Shown here: positions 41,146-51,375 of the stretch, piece by piece | Layout: the number at the start of each line of letters is the position of its first letter | Position numbering within the stretch: the stretch's first letter is position 1 | Assembly: GCA_947503005.1 (NCBI GenBank) | Contig: CANNCA010000002.1 | Coordinates: 682,001 to 746,000, forward strand | Direction: 5' to 3' | Length of the DNA stretch: 64,000 bases | Origin: an uncultured Flavobacteriaceae bacterium | GTDB taxonomy: Bacteria; Bacteroidota; Bacteroidia; Flavobacteriales; Flavobacteriaceae | Position numbers and translations under genes: made by a program | Notes under the pieces: model-generated | Seen by the model: only the letters and a program-made list of their open reading frames with translations | Databases searched by the model: none | What the model was told of the DNA's origin: nothing

Positions 41146-41271
41146 TTAATTATCTCTCTTCTCAAAGTCTTCATGCTTCTTATCTTCAATTCTTTTCAGA
41201 ATAAGATAAAGTAGAATACCAAAAAGACTTCCATAGACTAAAAGGATAGGAAGCAAAGGTGCAAGTTCCAT
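41146..41271 (-). CDS. 41-aa single-TM membrane micropeptide MELAPLLPILLVYGSLFGILLYLILKRIEDKKHEDFEKRDN
   Basis: Hand-read ORF; stop codon directly abuts the ATG of the VWA gene (TAAATG); absent from the ORF track. Confidence 0.7.
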   Translation of the reverse strand: MELAPLLPILLVYGSLFGILLYLILKRIEDKKHEDFEKRDN

Positions 41272-41281
41272 GGGAAACTAA

Positions 41282-41596
41282 TTATTTCAATTTGACAGCA
41301 GTTCCGTAAGCCAGCATCTCAGCGGCACCTTGCATCACTTGGGAAGTATTAAATCTTACGTTCACCACTGCATCTGCCTCAACTCGTTGAGCATCATCCA
41401 ACATTCGTTTGATTGCTTGCTCCCTAGCTTGGGCCAATAAACTCGTATACTCCGAAATTTCTCCACCAACTATGTTCTTGAACCCCGCAAAAATGTCACG
41501 ACCAATATTTCTTGCGCGAACAGTACTTCCGCGAACAATGCCCAAAGTTTCATAAATTTCCTTACCTGCAATTGTTGGTGTTGTAACGTAAATCAT
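41282..41596 (-). CDS. YbjQ/DUF74 heavy-metal-binding domain family protein
   Basis: VRGSTVRARNIGRDIFAGFKNIVGGEISEYTSLLAQAREQAI...ADAVVNVRF. Confidence 0.92.
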   Translation of the reverse strand: MIYVTTPTIAGKEIYETLGIVRGSTVRARNIGRDIFAGFKNIVGGEISEYTSLLAQAREQAIKRMLDDAQRVEADAVVNVRFNTSQVMQGAAEMLAYGTAVKLK

Positions 41597-41618
41597 GTGT
41601 ATTTAAATTGTTAAATAG

Positions 41619-42365
41619 TTAGGTCAACATTCCCCCGTCAACATTCAATACCTGACCGGTTACATAGGCAGATAAATCAGAAGCGAAAAACAAGCACGCA
41701 TTCGCAATATCCTCAGTGGTTCCTCCTCGTTTCAATGGAATACCATCGCGCCATCCCTGAACTACTTTTTCATCTAATTTATCGGTCATTTCCGTTTCTA
41801 TAAACCCAGGTGCTATTGCGTTACAACGAATATTTCGTGAACCCAGTTCCAAGGCCACAGATTTGGTAAAACCTATCATACCAGCTTTTGAGGCCGCGTA
41901 ATTAGTTTGACCGGCATTGCCTTTTACGCCAACAACACTGCTCATATTGATTATGGAACCTTTGCGTTGTTTTAATAAAGTACGTTGCACCGCCTTGGTC
42001 ATATTAAATACGGACTTCAGATTAATCTCGATGACTAAATCGAAATCCTCTTCCGCCATGCGCATCAACAGATTATCTTTGGTAATGCCCGCATTGTTGA
42101 TCAGTACATCAATACCTCCGAAATCTTCAAGCACCTTGGCGACAAGTGCTTCTGATTCGGCAAAACTTGCAGCGTTACTCTTGTAGGCTTTCGCATTGAC
42201 TCCTTTATCCTTTAGCTTCTTTTCCAATTCCAGCGCAGGGCCTTCGCTTGAGCTATAGGTAAAAGCTACATTTGCCCCATGTTCAGCAAATACTTCAGCA
42301 ATGCCTTTACCAATACCTCTGCTAGCACCTGTAATAATGACGTTTTTCCCTTCTAGTAATTTCAT
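41619..42365 (-). CDS. fabG: 3-oxoacyl-ACP reductase
   Basis: VIITGASRGIGKGIA...NNAGITKDNLLMRM...YAASKAGMIGFTKS. Confidence 0.95.
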   Translation of the reverse strand: MKLLEGKNVIITGASRGIGKGIAEVFAEHGANVAFTYSSSEGPALELEKKLKDKGVNAKAYKSNAASFAESEALVAKVLEDFGGIDVLINNAGITKDNLLMRMAEEDFDLVIEINLKSVFNMTKAVQRTLLKQRKGSIINMSSVVGVKGNAGQTNYAASKAGMIGFTKSVALELGSRNIRCNAIAPGFIETEMTDKLDEKVVQGWRDGIPLKRGGTTEDIANACLFFASDLSAYVTGQVLNVDGGMLT

Positions 42366-42406
42366 TTAATAGCAGTTAAGAAAGTTGTAATTCAAATATA
42401 CCAATT

Positions 42407-42441
42407 AAAAAGCCCGTGCATGAAAATTGGCAGGGCTTTTC
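42407..42441 (-). terminator. Terminator downstream of the M16 peptidase gene
   Basis: AAAAGCCC...GGGCTTTT stem with T-run. Confidence 0.7.
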
Positions 42442-42463
42442 TGACTAGAAAATTGTTTCAAAT

Positions 42464-45400
42464 TTAATCTTTTATTGGAGATGGTTTTTCATAATTAAAA
42501 AGATAATCAACATCTAACTCTTTAACAACACCCAATCGTGAAAGGGACTTCACATTAACATCATTTTTGTTACCCACTACCAGGACATCGTATGAACCTC
42601 CTTTTACATTATTTTTGAAGAAAGAACTTAAATCTTCAAGCGTCATGTCTTGAATGGCGTTATAAATCTCTTCCCTATTATTACCCGTTAATCCTCTCTT
42701 TTTAAGTCGCTCGTAACTCCAAAAAATATTCGATTTGGTTACACGGTCAGCAGCCATTGATTTAAGGGTGGATTCTTTAGCCGCTTTAAAATTTTCTTCA
42801 GCTTCTGGCATATTGTTCATTAATTGCATCATAGCGTCAACTGCCTGGTCTAATTTGTTGGCCTGAGTACCGATATAGGCATAAGTATAATCGAAATCAC
42901 CCTCTTGTTGGGCATTACTATATCTGGCAAAAGCCGAATACGCCAAAGACTTTGACTCTCGTATTTCTTGAAAAACTATAGATGAGAGACCACTTCCAAA
43001 ATACGTATTGAACAAACTTGATGCAGCCATTTTCTCAGGGTCAAAAGTATCTCCTTTCGATAAAAAAAGCATTTCAGCTTGTACCATATCATAATCCACA
43101 AAGAACACGTTATCACCGGATTCTTTGAAAGCATATTCTTTTTTCTCTGGATACTCGTTCAATTCATTTGAAATTTTATGATGTCGGTTCAAGGCCTCTT
43201 TAGCTTGATCTACATCTTTACCATAATAAAAGACACGATGTTTAAAGTCTTTGAGTTCTTTGATAATCTCGGTAAGCTCTTTGGGGTCAAATTGCTTTAA
43301 CTGGTCGATGGTATAAATATCACGCAACCTCGAATTTTCACCGTATTGTCCATAACTGTACAATCCATTCCATAAAATCTGAGATTTGTTTGCTTTAATG
43401 TCTTGTCGATCTTTGGCGATTTTTAGCACGTACTTATCATATGTATCTTGATTGGCGACCGCATCAGATAATAGCTCTTCTAGCAATAATAGGCCTTTGC
43501 CAAGATTTTCACGCAAACCTGATAAGTAAATGACCGTTCGATCACTTCCTGCGCGAACACCGTATTCGACACCCAGTTTATAGAATTCTTTGCTGACATC
43601 CTCCGGAGAATGTTCAGAAGTACCTAAGTAGTTAAGGTAACCCACCGCTAGACCAAGCTTTTTAATGTTGTCATTGCCCATATCAAAAATAAGGTTCAAT
43701 TCAGCCAAATCATTAACCTCATTAGGCACATAGGCTAGTTCTAATCCGTTATCCAATGTGAAGTTTTGTATGGCATTATTGTAATCTATGAACTCAGGCT
43801 TAAGTTCAGGACTTTCCATTTTCTCGAAGTTCTGCACAAAGACCGATTTCTTATCCCGATTCAATTCTATCGGAGTGATACCGGGGTTCTCAACCTTGAC
43901 CAAATCTTGGATTTCGCCTTGTCTTTTGTAAACTGCTACATAGTTATCCTTGTAGAAACTGTTTGCGAAATCCACCAGTTCTTGTTTTGTAACCTTCCGC
44001 ATTTTATCAAAAACATCAATGCGAGATTTCCAATCTTGAAAGTGCACAAAAGCGTTCACATATTCATAGGCAACGCCGGAGGCATTTTCAAAATTTCTAA
44101 TTTGATTTAATTTTAGATCATTAATCACCGCTTCAATCAACCATTCTTCAAAATTTCCCTTCTTGATTTCATCGATTTGACCGAGAATCAAATCCTTAAC
44201 CTCCTCTAGACTCTGACCTGATTTTGGATTTCCATAAAATTGGTGCATCCCATAATCGTTCAAAAATTGAGTGTAGCTACCAGCTCTTTGTACTTTTTGC
44301 TTTTGATTTAAATTCAAATCGATTAGACCGGCAGTACTATTATTAAGTAACATATCTACAAGCCGAAGCTTTAGCTCATCTTCTGAACCTATCCCCTTTG
44401 ATCGAAACGCAATGTTGACCCTTTCGTTTTCAGGCCCAAAAACCTCTTCTTCAACAGGGGCAGTTATTGGTTCTTCAACTGGTCTTTTTGGATGATTTAC
44501 CTCTTTGGTTTCAAAATGACCAAAAGCATCATTCACCTTTTTTATTGTTTCATCGAACTCAAGGTCGCCAACCAAGATAACCGCCATGTTATTTGGAACA
44601 TAATAGGTGTTAAAATAGTTATGAATGGCTTCCATTGATGGGTTTTTCAAATGTTCCGAGGTGCCAATGGTGGTTTGCTGACCGTAGGGATGTGTGGGAA
44701 ATAATGCCTTGTTCAGAGCATAAGCAGATCTGCGATAATCATTATCCTGACTTCTATTGAACTCTTCGTACACTGCTTCTAGCTCGGTATGAAATAATCG
44801 CAAAACCAATTGACTAAATCTTTCACTTTCAACGTGCAACCATTTGTCGAGTCCATTAGAAGGTATTTTGTTTACATAAACGGTTTCTTCATGCCAGGTC
44901 CAAGCATTAGTGCCCTCTGCTCCCAGTGAATTGACCATAATATCATATTCATTCGCGACGGAAAGTTTAGAAGCCTCTTGTGAAACCTTGTCGATTTGCT
45001 TGTAGATTTCTTGTTTCTTAAAAATCTCCGATTCTGCTTTGTGAATCTCATATAATCTTGAAATAGAATCTAGCAATACCTTTTCAGCGTCCCAATCTTG
45101 GGTTGCAATTTCATCGGTACCTTTAAAAACCATGTGCTCCAAATAATGGGCCAAGCCAGTATTGTCCGCCGGATCATAAACTGAACCTGCACGAACGGGA
45201 ATAAAGGTTTGAATTTTAGGTTCTGTCTTGTTTTGACTTAAATAAACTTTAAGTCCGTTATCTAAAGTGTACAAACGTAACCCTGTAGGATCATCGTTAA
45301 CAGTTTCATATTTAAATCCGTTAGGATCTACCGAGGAGTTTATCGCGAATTTTTCTTCTTCCGAAGTGTTGCTTTTACAAGAACTCAATAGGAAAAATCC

Positions 45401-45499
45401 TAAAAACAATAAGGTGAAAAAGTGTTTCATGTTACTTGGTTTGATAAGATGATATCGGTGAGTATGGACTTCCATATCTATTAAAACTGATAGCGACAA
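42464..45499 (-). CDS. M16 family zinc metallopeptidase (two-domain, lipoprotein); likely start 45430
   Basis: MKHFFTLLFLGFFLLSSCKS lipobox; HYLEHMVFKGT (HxxEH). Confidence 0.92.
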   Translation of the reverse strand: MSLSVLIDMEVHTHRYHLIKPSNMKHFFTLLFLGFFLLSSCKSNTSEEEKFAINSSVDPNGFKYETVNDDPTGLRLYTLDNGLKVYLSQNKTEPKIQTFIPVRAGSVYDPADNTGLAHYLEHMVFKGTDEIATQDWDAEKVLLDSISRLYEIHKAESEIFKKQEIYKQIDKVSQEASKLSVANEYDIMVNSLGAEGTNAWTWHEETVYVNKIPSNGLDKWLHVESERFSQLVLRLFHTELEAVYEEFNRSQDNDYRRSAYALNKALFPTHPYGQQTTIGTSEHLKNPSMEAIHNYFNTYYVPNNMAVILVGDLEFDETIKKVNDAFGHFETKEVNHPKRPVEEPITAPVEEEVFGPENERVNIAFRSKGIGSEDELKLRLVDMLLNNSTAGLIDLNLNQKQKVQRAGSYTQFLNDYGMHQFYGNPKSGQSLEEVKDLILGQIDEIKKGNFEEWLIEAVINDLKLNQIRNFENASGVAYEYVNAFVHFQDWKSRIDVFDKMRKVTKQELVDFANSFYKDNYVAVYKRQGEIQDLVKVENPGITPIELNRDKKSVFVQNFEKMESPELKPEFIDYNNAIQNFTLDNGLELAYVPNEVNDLAELNLIFDMGNDNIKKLGLAVGYLNYLGTSEHSPEDVSKEFYKLGVEYGVRAGSDRTVIYLSGLRENLGKGLLLLEELLSDAVANQDTYDKYVLKIAKDRQDIKANKSQILWNGLYSYGQYGENSRLRDIYTIDQLKQFDPKELTEIIKELKDFKHRVFYYGKDVDQAKEALNRHHKISNELNEYPEKKEYAFKESGDNVFFVDYDMVQAEMLFLSKGDTFDPEKMAASSLFNTYFGSGLSSIVFQEIRESKSLAYSAFARYSNAQQEGDFDYTYAYIGTQANKLDQAVDAMMQLMNNMPEAEENFKAAKESTLKSMAADRVTKSNIFWSYERLKKRGLTGNNREEIYNAIQDMTLEDLSSFFKNNVKGGSYDVLVVGNKNDVNVKSLSRLGVVKELDVDYLFNYEKPSPIKD

Positions 45500-45501
45500 C
45501 T

Positions 45502-45537
45502 AAAAAATCCATCACTCTAAAGTAAGAATGATGGATT
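45502..45537 (-). terminator. Terminator of sucD
   Basis: AATCCATCA / TGATGGATT stem followed by T-run on the minus strand. Confidence 0.75.
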
Positions 45538-45582
45538 GATTTCAATCTTGAATTTTTAAAATTTTAACAAACGTGGCGCTCG

Positions 45583-46455
45583 TTATCCCATTACTTCTTT
45601 AACTTTCTTTCCAATTTCAGCAGGAGAATCAACTACATGAATTCCGAATTCACGCATAATTCTTTTCTTTGCTTGAGCGGTATCATCGCTACCACCAACT
45701 ATAGCGCCTGCATGGCCCATTGTTCTTCCGGCAGGAGCAGTTTCGCCTGCAATAAAACCAACCACCGGTTTTTTGCTACCACTTTCTTTGTACCACTTGG
45801 CCGCATCAGCTTCCAGTTGTCCGCCAATTTCACCAATCATAACTACACAATCTGTTTCAGGATCGTTGATTAATAGTTCAACCGCTTCTTTGGTAGTTGT
45901 TCCGATAATCGGGTCACCACCAATACCAATAGCTGTAGTAATCCCCAATCCTTGACGTACTACTTGATCGGCAGCCTCATAAGTAAGTGTACCTGATTTA
46001 GAGACAATACCCACATTTCCTTTTTTGAAAACAAAACCGGGCATGATACCTACTTTAGCCTCCCCTGGGGTAATTACACCAGGGCAGTTTGGACCTACCA
46101 ATCTGCAATCTCGATTTTTAATATAATTCGAGGCCTTCACCATATCAGCAACGGGAATACCTTCTGTAATTGTAATGATAACTTTGATACCTGCGTCAGC
46201 AGCTTCCATTATCGCATCTGCTGCAAATGCTGGCGGTACAAAAATTATAGTTGTATCAGCACCTACCTTTTCTACAGCTTCTTCAACAGTGTTGAACACT
46301 GGTCTGCCTAAATGCTCTTGACCACCTTTGCCTGGAGTAACACCCCCAACTACATTGGTACCGTATTCTATCATTTGTTCTGCGTGAAAGGTACCTTCAC
46401 TACCGGTGAAGCCCTGTACTATTATTTTGGAATCTTTGTTTACTAAGACACTCAT
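45583..46455 (-). CDS. sucD: Succinyl-CoA ligase alpha subunit
   Basis: [35 protein letters not shown]...GHAGAIVGG. Confidence 0.97.
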   Translation of the reverse strand: MSVLVNKDSKIIVQGFTGSEGTFHAEQMIEYGTNVVGGVTPGKGGQEHLGRPVFNTVEEAVEKVGADTTIIFVPPAFAADAIMEAADAGIKVIITITEGIPVADMVKASNYIKNRDCRLVGPNCPGVITPGEAKVGIMPGFVFKKGNVGIVSKSGTLTYEAADQVVRQGLGITTAIGIGGDPIIGTTTKEAVELLINDPETDCVVMIGEIGGQLEADAAKWYKESGSKKPVVGFIAGETAPAGRTMGHAGAIVGGSDDTAQAKKRIMREFGIHVVDSPAEIGKKVKEVMG

Positions 46456-46528
46456 GTTCTTTTCGGTTTATTTAAAGCAGCACAAAAATATAGGTTTGCA
46501 AATGAATTCTAAAGTAATCGTGCGCATA

Positions 46529-47461
46529 TTATTCTTCTAATTTTCTTAGGATGGAAGGAATCTTTTTTACATAGGCCAATTGCTTAAAAGTTTCCCTTGA
46601 TTCTTGAACAGGAGTGCCAAAATAGCTTTTCCCACCCGGAACCGATTTCGAAACACCTGCTTGACCCAATAGAACTGCTTTTTTTCCAATTGTAACAGCA
46701 CTGCTAATTCCTACTTGGCCCCATAAGGTGACTTCATCTTCGATAACAACACAGCCGGCAATGCCTACCTGTGAGGCAATTAGACATTTTTCACCTATTA
46801 GAGTATCATGGCCAACTTGAACTTGATTGTCAAGTTTGGTGCCTTGCTTAATCGTGGTATCACCTGTTACACCCCTATCAAGGGTACAGAGTGCTCCTAT
46901 TTCTACATTATCTTCCAAAACCACCCGTCCACCTGATTTTAACCTGTCAAATCCATCCGGTCTGTTTTTATAATAAAAAGCATCGGAGCCTAAAACAGAT
47001 CCAGCATGAATGATTACGTTGTTACCAATTACACAATCATCGTAGATGCAAACATTAGAATGTATAATACAATTATCACCAATTGTAACATTATTTCCTA
47101 TGAACGTATTAGGCTGAATAACAGTGTTTTTTCCTATTTTAGCGGAATCAGAAATAGACTTTACTGCCTTTTCAAAAGGCTTGAAAAAATCAGTTAGTTT
47201 GTTGAAATCCCTAAAAGGGTCATCGGAAATTAAAAGTGCTTTTCCCTTTGGGCAATCTACCCGTTTATTTATCAAAATCACAGAAGCCTGACTCTGCAAC
47301 GCTTTGTCATAATACTTCGGATGATCCACAAAAACAATTTCCCCTTCTCGCACTACGTGAATTTCGTTCATTCCGAATACAGGAAAATCTTCAGAACCAA
47401 CCATGTCACAACCAACTAGGGTAGCAATTTGTTGAAGCGTATAGGGTGACGGAAATCTCAC
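46529..47461 (-). CDS. LpxD-like acyltransferase paralog
   Basis: Hexapeptide repeat, ALCTLDRGVTGDTTIKQGTKLDNQVQVGHDTLIGEKCLIASQVGIAG. Confidence 0.88.
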   Translation of the reverse strand: MRFPSPYTLQQIATLVGCDMVGSEDFPVFGMNEIHVVREGEIVFVDHPKYYDKALQSQASVILINKRVDCPKGKALLISDDPFRDFNKLTDFFKPFEKAVKSISDSAKIGKNTVIQPNTFIGNNVTIGDNCIIHSNVCIYDDCVIGNNVIIHAGSVLGSDAFYYKNRPDGFDRLKSGGRVVLEDNVEIGALCTLDRGVTGDTTIKQGTKLDNQVQVGHDTLIGEKCLIASQVGIAGCVVIEDEVTLWGQVGISSAVTIGKKAVLLGQAGVSKSVPGGKSYFGTPVQESRETFKQLAYVKKIPSILRKLEE

Positions 47462-47542
47462 TTTGGTAGTTTAAGTATTTAATAAAATTGTGCTTGGCGT
47501 ATCAAAGAACACTTACTACTGGCTGTAATCAAATGAAAATCA

Positions 47543-48109
47543 CTATTCCTTGACGCGCTCCATATAGAGCCCTTTCTCAGTGTCTACTTTAATTTTATCT
47601 CCTTCATTTATAAAAAGAGGAACGTTCACCTCAGCACCCGTCTCAACTTTAGCCGGTTTCGTTGCATTTGTTGCGGTGTTGCCCTTTACTCCGGGTTCCG
47701 TATAGGTTACCTCCAAAATAACACTCGCGGGCATATCTACGGAAAGCGGCATACTGTCTTCGGTATTGAAAAGAATGGTGACGATTTCACCCTCTTTTAA
47801 TAAACCTGGAGCATCTAGACTACTTTCTTGAAGCGAGATTTGATTGTAATCATCGGTGTTCATGAAATGATACGTCTCCCCTTCAGCATAAAGAAACTGA
47901 TAGGAACGTGTTTCAACACGTACATCATCAATTTTATGTCCGGCAGAAAACGTGTTGTCAATTACTTTTCCGGTGGTTACACTTTTAAGTTTAGTTCGCA
48001 CAAAAGCCGGACCCTTGCCCGGTTTGACGTGTAAAAATTCTATTATTTTAAAAATGTCATGGTTGTACTTGATGCACAGACCTTTTCTAATATCAGATGT
48101 TGATGCCAT
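47543..48109 (-). CDS. efp: Elongation factor P
   Basis: TSDIRKGLCIKYNHDIFKIIEFLHVKPGKGPAFVRTKLK. Confidence 0.96.
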   Translation of the reverse strand: MASTSDIRKGLCIKYNHDIFKIIEFLHVKPGKGPAFVRTKLKSVTTGKVIDNTFSAGHKIDDVRVETRSYQFLYAEGETYHFMNTDDYNQISLQESSLDAPGLLKEGEIVTILFNTEDSMPLSVDMPASVILEVTYTEPGVKGNTATNATKPAKVETGAEVNVPLFINEGDKIKVDTEKGLYMERVKE

Positions 48110-48118
48110 ATATGGTAT

Positions 48119-48904
48119 TTAATTGGTACTAAAGTATCCTTTCATGATACCTCTTTGGGAATCCCGAATAAACTGCAAAATCTCATCACGTTCAGGAGTG
48201 GCCTCCATTTCCGCTTCTATAATCTGTACAGCTTGGGAATTATTGTAATTTTTTTGATAGAGTATACGATAGATATTCTGAATTTCCCTGATCTTGTCAG
48301 ATTCAAACCCCCTTCGTCTTAATCCAACGGAGTTGATTCCAACATACGAAAGTGGTTCACGGGCTGCTTTTACGAAGGGCGGAACATCTTTTCTAACCAG
48401 AGAACCTCCTGTCACAAAGGCATGTTGCCCTACGGAAACAAATTGGTGTACGGCAACCAAACCGGCTAAAATCACATTGTCACCAATGGTCACGTGACCG
48501 GCAAGGGTAGAATTATTCGAAAAAATACAGTTGTCACCTACCACACAATCATGTGCTACATGACAATACGCCATTATCAAACAGTTTTTTCCAATTACCG
48601 TTTTGTTACGATCTGATGTGCCTTTATGTATGGTTGCACATTCCCGAATTGTAGTACCATTGCCAATTCGCACAATAGTTTCTTCCCCATTGTATTTTAA
48701 ATCTTGTGGAGGAGCTGAAATTACCGCGCCGGGAAAAATATTGCAATTTTTTCCGATTCGGGCACCTTCCATAATGGTAACGTTAGAACCAATCCAGGTA
48801 CCATCGCCTATGGTAACATTATTATGAATTGTGGTAAAGGGTTCTACCACCACGTTCTTTGCAATCTTAGCGCCTGGATGAATGTAGGCTAGTGGTTGAT
48901 TCAT
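48119..48904 (-). CDS. lpxA: UDP-N-acetylglucosamine acyltransferase
   Basis: YIHPGAKIAKNVVVEPFTTI...HKGTSDRNKTVIGKNCLIMAYCHVAHDCVVGDN. Confidence 0.96.
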   Translation of the reverse strand: MNQPLAYIHPGAKIAKNVVVEPFTTIHNNVTIGDGTWIGSNVTIMEGARIGKNCNIFPGAVISAPPQDLKYNGEETIVRIGNGTTIRECATIHKGTSDRNKTVIGKNCLIMAYCHVAHDCVVGDNCIFSNNSTLAGHVTIGDNVILAGLVAVHQFVSVGQHAFVTGGSLVRKDVPPFVKAAREPLSYVGINSVGLRRRGFESDKIREIQNIYRILYQKNYNNSQAVQIIEAEMEATPERDEILQFIRDSQRGIMKGYFSTN

Positions 48905-48905
48905 T

Positions 48906-50312
48906 CTAGTTACCTTTTACTTTGATTATCTGTGCCATGATTTCAGCTTCAGAGGCGAGCTTGCCATTTGTATAAGCCTTCGCATGCATTTGACACAGTC
49001 CCCTACGAATGGGTTGCATCAAATCTAGTCTAAAAATCAGTGTATCACCAGGAACGACTTGTTGCTTATATCGAACATTGTCAATTTTTAAAAGATACGT
49101 CAAGTAATTTTCAGGATCAGGAACCGTGGTCAATACCAAAATACCGCCTGTTTGAGCCATCGCTTCCAATTGTAAAACCCCTGGCATTACTGGTGCCCCG
49201 GGAAAATGCCCAACAAAAAAAGGTTCATTCATCGTGACATTTTTGAGGCCTATAACATGGGTGTCAGATAGTTCCAATATTTTATCAACCAACAAAAAGG
49301 GAGGTCTATGCGGCAACATCTCCATAATTTTTGTCACATCCATTAAAGGAGGTTGATTTAAATCTACAACCGGTACGTTATTCCGTCTTTCTGTTTTGAT
49401 TATTTTAGATAATTTTTTTGCAAACTGGGTGTTTACATAATGGCCAGGTTTATTTGCAATTACTTTCCCTCTGATTCTAGTACCTACCAGTGCCAAATCT
49501 CCAATAACATCTAATAGCTTATGTCTTGCAGCTTCATTGGGTTGATGTAGTGTCAAATTATCAAGAATTCCATTCGGTTTTACGGAAAGTTTTTCCTTGT
49601 CAAAAGCTTTTTCGAGCTTTTTCATTGTTTCTGCGGAAATTTCCTTGTCTACATATACGATAGCATTATTTAAGTCTCCTCCTTTAATCAAGCCATTTTC
49701 AAGCAATTCTTCCAATTCATGTAAAAAACTAAAAGTACGGGCATCAGCTATCTCTGTCTTAAACTCGGAAAGATTTTCCAAGGTGGCATTTTGAGTTCCC
49801 AAGACTTTGGTTCCAAAATCTACCATGGTAGTTACCTGATATGTTTCAGATGGTATAACGGTAATTTCACTACCCGAGTTTTCATCTTTGTATGAAATAA
49901 CTTCTTTTACTACGAATTCCTCCCGTTCCGCTTCTTGCTCCTCTACACCAACAATTTCCAAGGCTTCTACAAAATACTTAGACGAACCATCCATAATTGG
50001 AGGTTCAGGTGCATTTAGTTCAATAAGCACATTGTCTATTTCCATTCCTACAAGTGCTGCAAGCACATGTTCGGAGGTCTGAATCTTTACTCCATTTTTC
50101 TCCAGATTGGTACCTCTTTGGGTATTGACCACGTAGTTTGCATCGGCCTCGATAACCGGTTGACCTTCCAAGTCAACCCGTTTGAAAGCATATCCATGGT
50201 TTGCTGGCGCCGGTACGAATTTCATGGTAACGTCCTCACCTGTATGTAAGCCAACCCCTTTAAGGATTACCTCTTTTGCTATAGTTTTTTGCTTTTTAGT
50301 CGTAGTTATCAC
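48906..50312 (-). CDS. lpxC/fabZ: Bifunctional LpxC deacetylase / FabZ dehydratase
   Basis: N-term KEVILKGVGLHTGEDV...SEHVLAALVGM; C-term LPHRPPFLLVDKILE...GHFPGAPVMPGVLQLEAMAQ. Confidence 0.96.
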   Translation of the reverse strand: MITTTKKQKTIAKEVILKGVGLHTGEDVTMKFVPAPANHGYAFKRVDLEGQPVIEADANYVVNTQRGTNLEKNGVKIQTSEHVLAALVGMEIDNVLIELNAPEPPIMDGSSKYFVEALEIVGVEEQEAEREEFVVKEVISYKDENSGSEITVIPSETYQVTTMVDFGTKVLGTQNATLENLSEFKTEIADARTFSFLHELEELLENGLIKGGDLNNAIVYVDKEISAETMKKLEKAFDKEKLSVKPNGILDNLTLHQPNEAARHKLLDVIGDLALVGTRIRGKVIANKPGHYVNTQFAKKLSKIIKTERRNNVPVVDLNQPPLMDVTKIMEMLPHRPPFLLVDKILELSDTHVIGLKNVTMNEPFFVGHFPGAPVMPGVLQLEAMAQTGGILVLTTVPDPENYLTYLLKIDNVRYKQQVVPGDTLIFRLDLMQPIRRGLCQMHAKAYTNGKLASEAEIMAQIIKVKGN

Positions 50313-51330
50313 TGCTAAGCTTTTTGTCTAGTTCGTTAATTTGAGATACTATTTTAGGTAAATTCTTGAAGTGCACGTATGACTTGTTATAATCGCCATA
50401 AGCCAATGCCGGAGACCCTTGTAGTATTTCACCATCTTTAATATTTCTACCAATACCTGATTGGGCTTGAATTCTTACATCATCCCCTATTACAATGTGA
50501 CCTACTATGCCTACCTGCCCGCCTATTAAACAACGTTTTCCAATTTTGGCAGAACCAGCAATGCCTGTTTGTGCTGCAATAACAGTATGTTCACCAATTT
50601 CAACATTATGGGCAATCTGTATTTGATTATCCAGCTTAACTCCTTTCCTAAGAATCGTGGATCCTAGGGTAGCTCTATCAATTGTTGTTCCGGCGCCAAC
50701 GTCAATGTCGTCTTCGAGTATAACATTGCCTGTTTGGGGTATCTTGTTGAAAATTCCATCTTTGTTAGGTGCAAAACCAAAACCATCGGAACCAACAATA
50801 GCTCCACTGTGAATCACACAGTTGTTTCCAATAATTGAATCAGCATATACTTTTGCCCCGGAAAACAAGGTTACGTTGTCTCCTAACTTTACATTTTCTC
50901 CGACATAGGCATGTGGGTATATTTTAACTCCCTTGCCCATAACCACATGCTCACCAACATAGGAAAAAGCCCCCATGTAAAGGTCCTCTCCGTGATTGGC
51001 ACTTTCCGATAAATAACAGGGATGTTCTACACCTACCTTGGCGCTTTTGACCTTGTCATAATACTCCAACAATTTGGAAAACGACTCATAGGCGTCATCA
51101 ACCTTTATCAATGTTGTCAGTACCTCGTGTTCGGGGATGAAATCTTTGTTTACTATGGTAACGGAAGCTTTGGTCGTATAGATATAGGGTGTATACTTCG
51201 GATTTGCCAGAAATGTCAAAGATCCTTGCTCTCCTTCTTCTATTTTGGCAACTTTATGAACGGCTATTTCTGGGTTTCCTTCTACTTCACCTTCTAAAAT
51301 ACCCGCAATCTGACCTGCTGTAAAAATCAT
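50296..51330 (-). CDS. lpxD: UDP-3-O-(3-hydroxymyristoyl)glucosamine N-acyltransferase
   Basis: SGAIVGSDGFGFAPNKDG...DIDVGAGTTIDRATLGSTILRKGVKLDNQIQIAHNVEIGEHTVIAAQTGIAGS. Confidence 0.95.
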   Translation of the reverse strand: MIFTAGQIAGILEGEVEGNPEIAVHKVAKIEEGEQGSLTFLANPKYTPYIYTTKASVTIVNKDFIPEHEVLTTLIKVDDAYESFSKLLEYYDKVKSAKVGVEHPCYLSESANHGEDLYMGAFSYVGEHVVMGKGVKIYPHAYVGENVKLGDNVTLFSGAKVYADSIIGNNCVIHSGAIVGSDGFGFAPNKDGIFNKIPQTGNVILEDDIDVGAGTTIDRATLGSTILRKGVKLDNQIQIAHNVEIGEHTVIAAQTGIAGSAKIGKRCLIGGQVGIVGHIVIGDDVRIQAQSGIGRNIKDGEILQGSPALAYGDYNKSYVHFKNLPKIVSQINELDKKLSSDNYD

Positions 51331-51375
51331 GAAAACAAAAGTAAGAAAAATAGTTAAACCGCAACTAGATTCAGG

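Noticed and set aside
43766-44110. 114-aa plus-strand ORF inside the M16 peptidase
   Set aside because: Antisense to a conserved coding region with no independent support.
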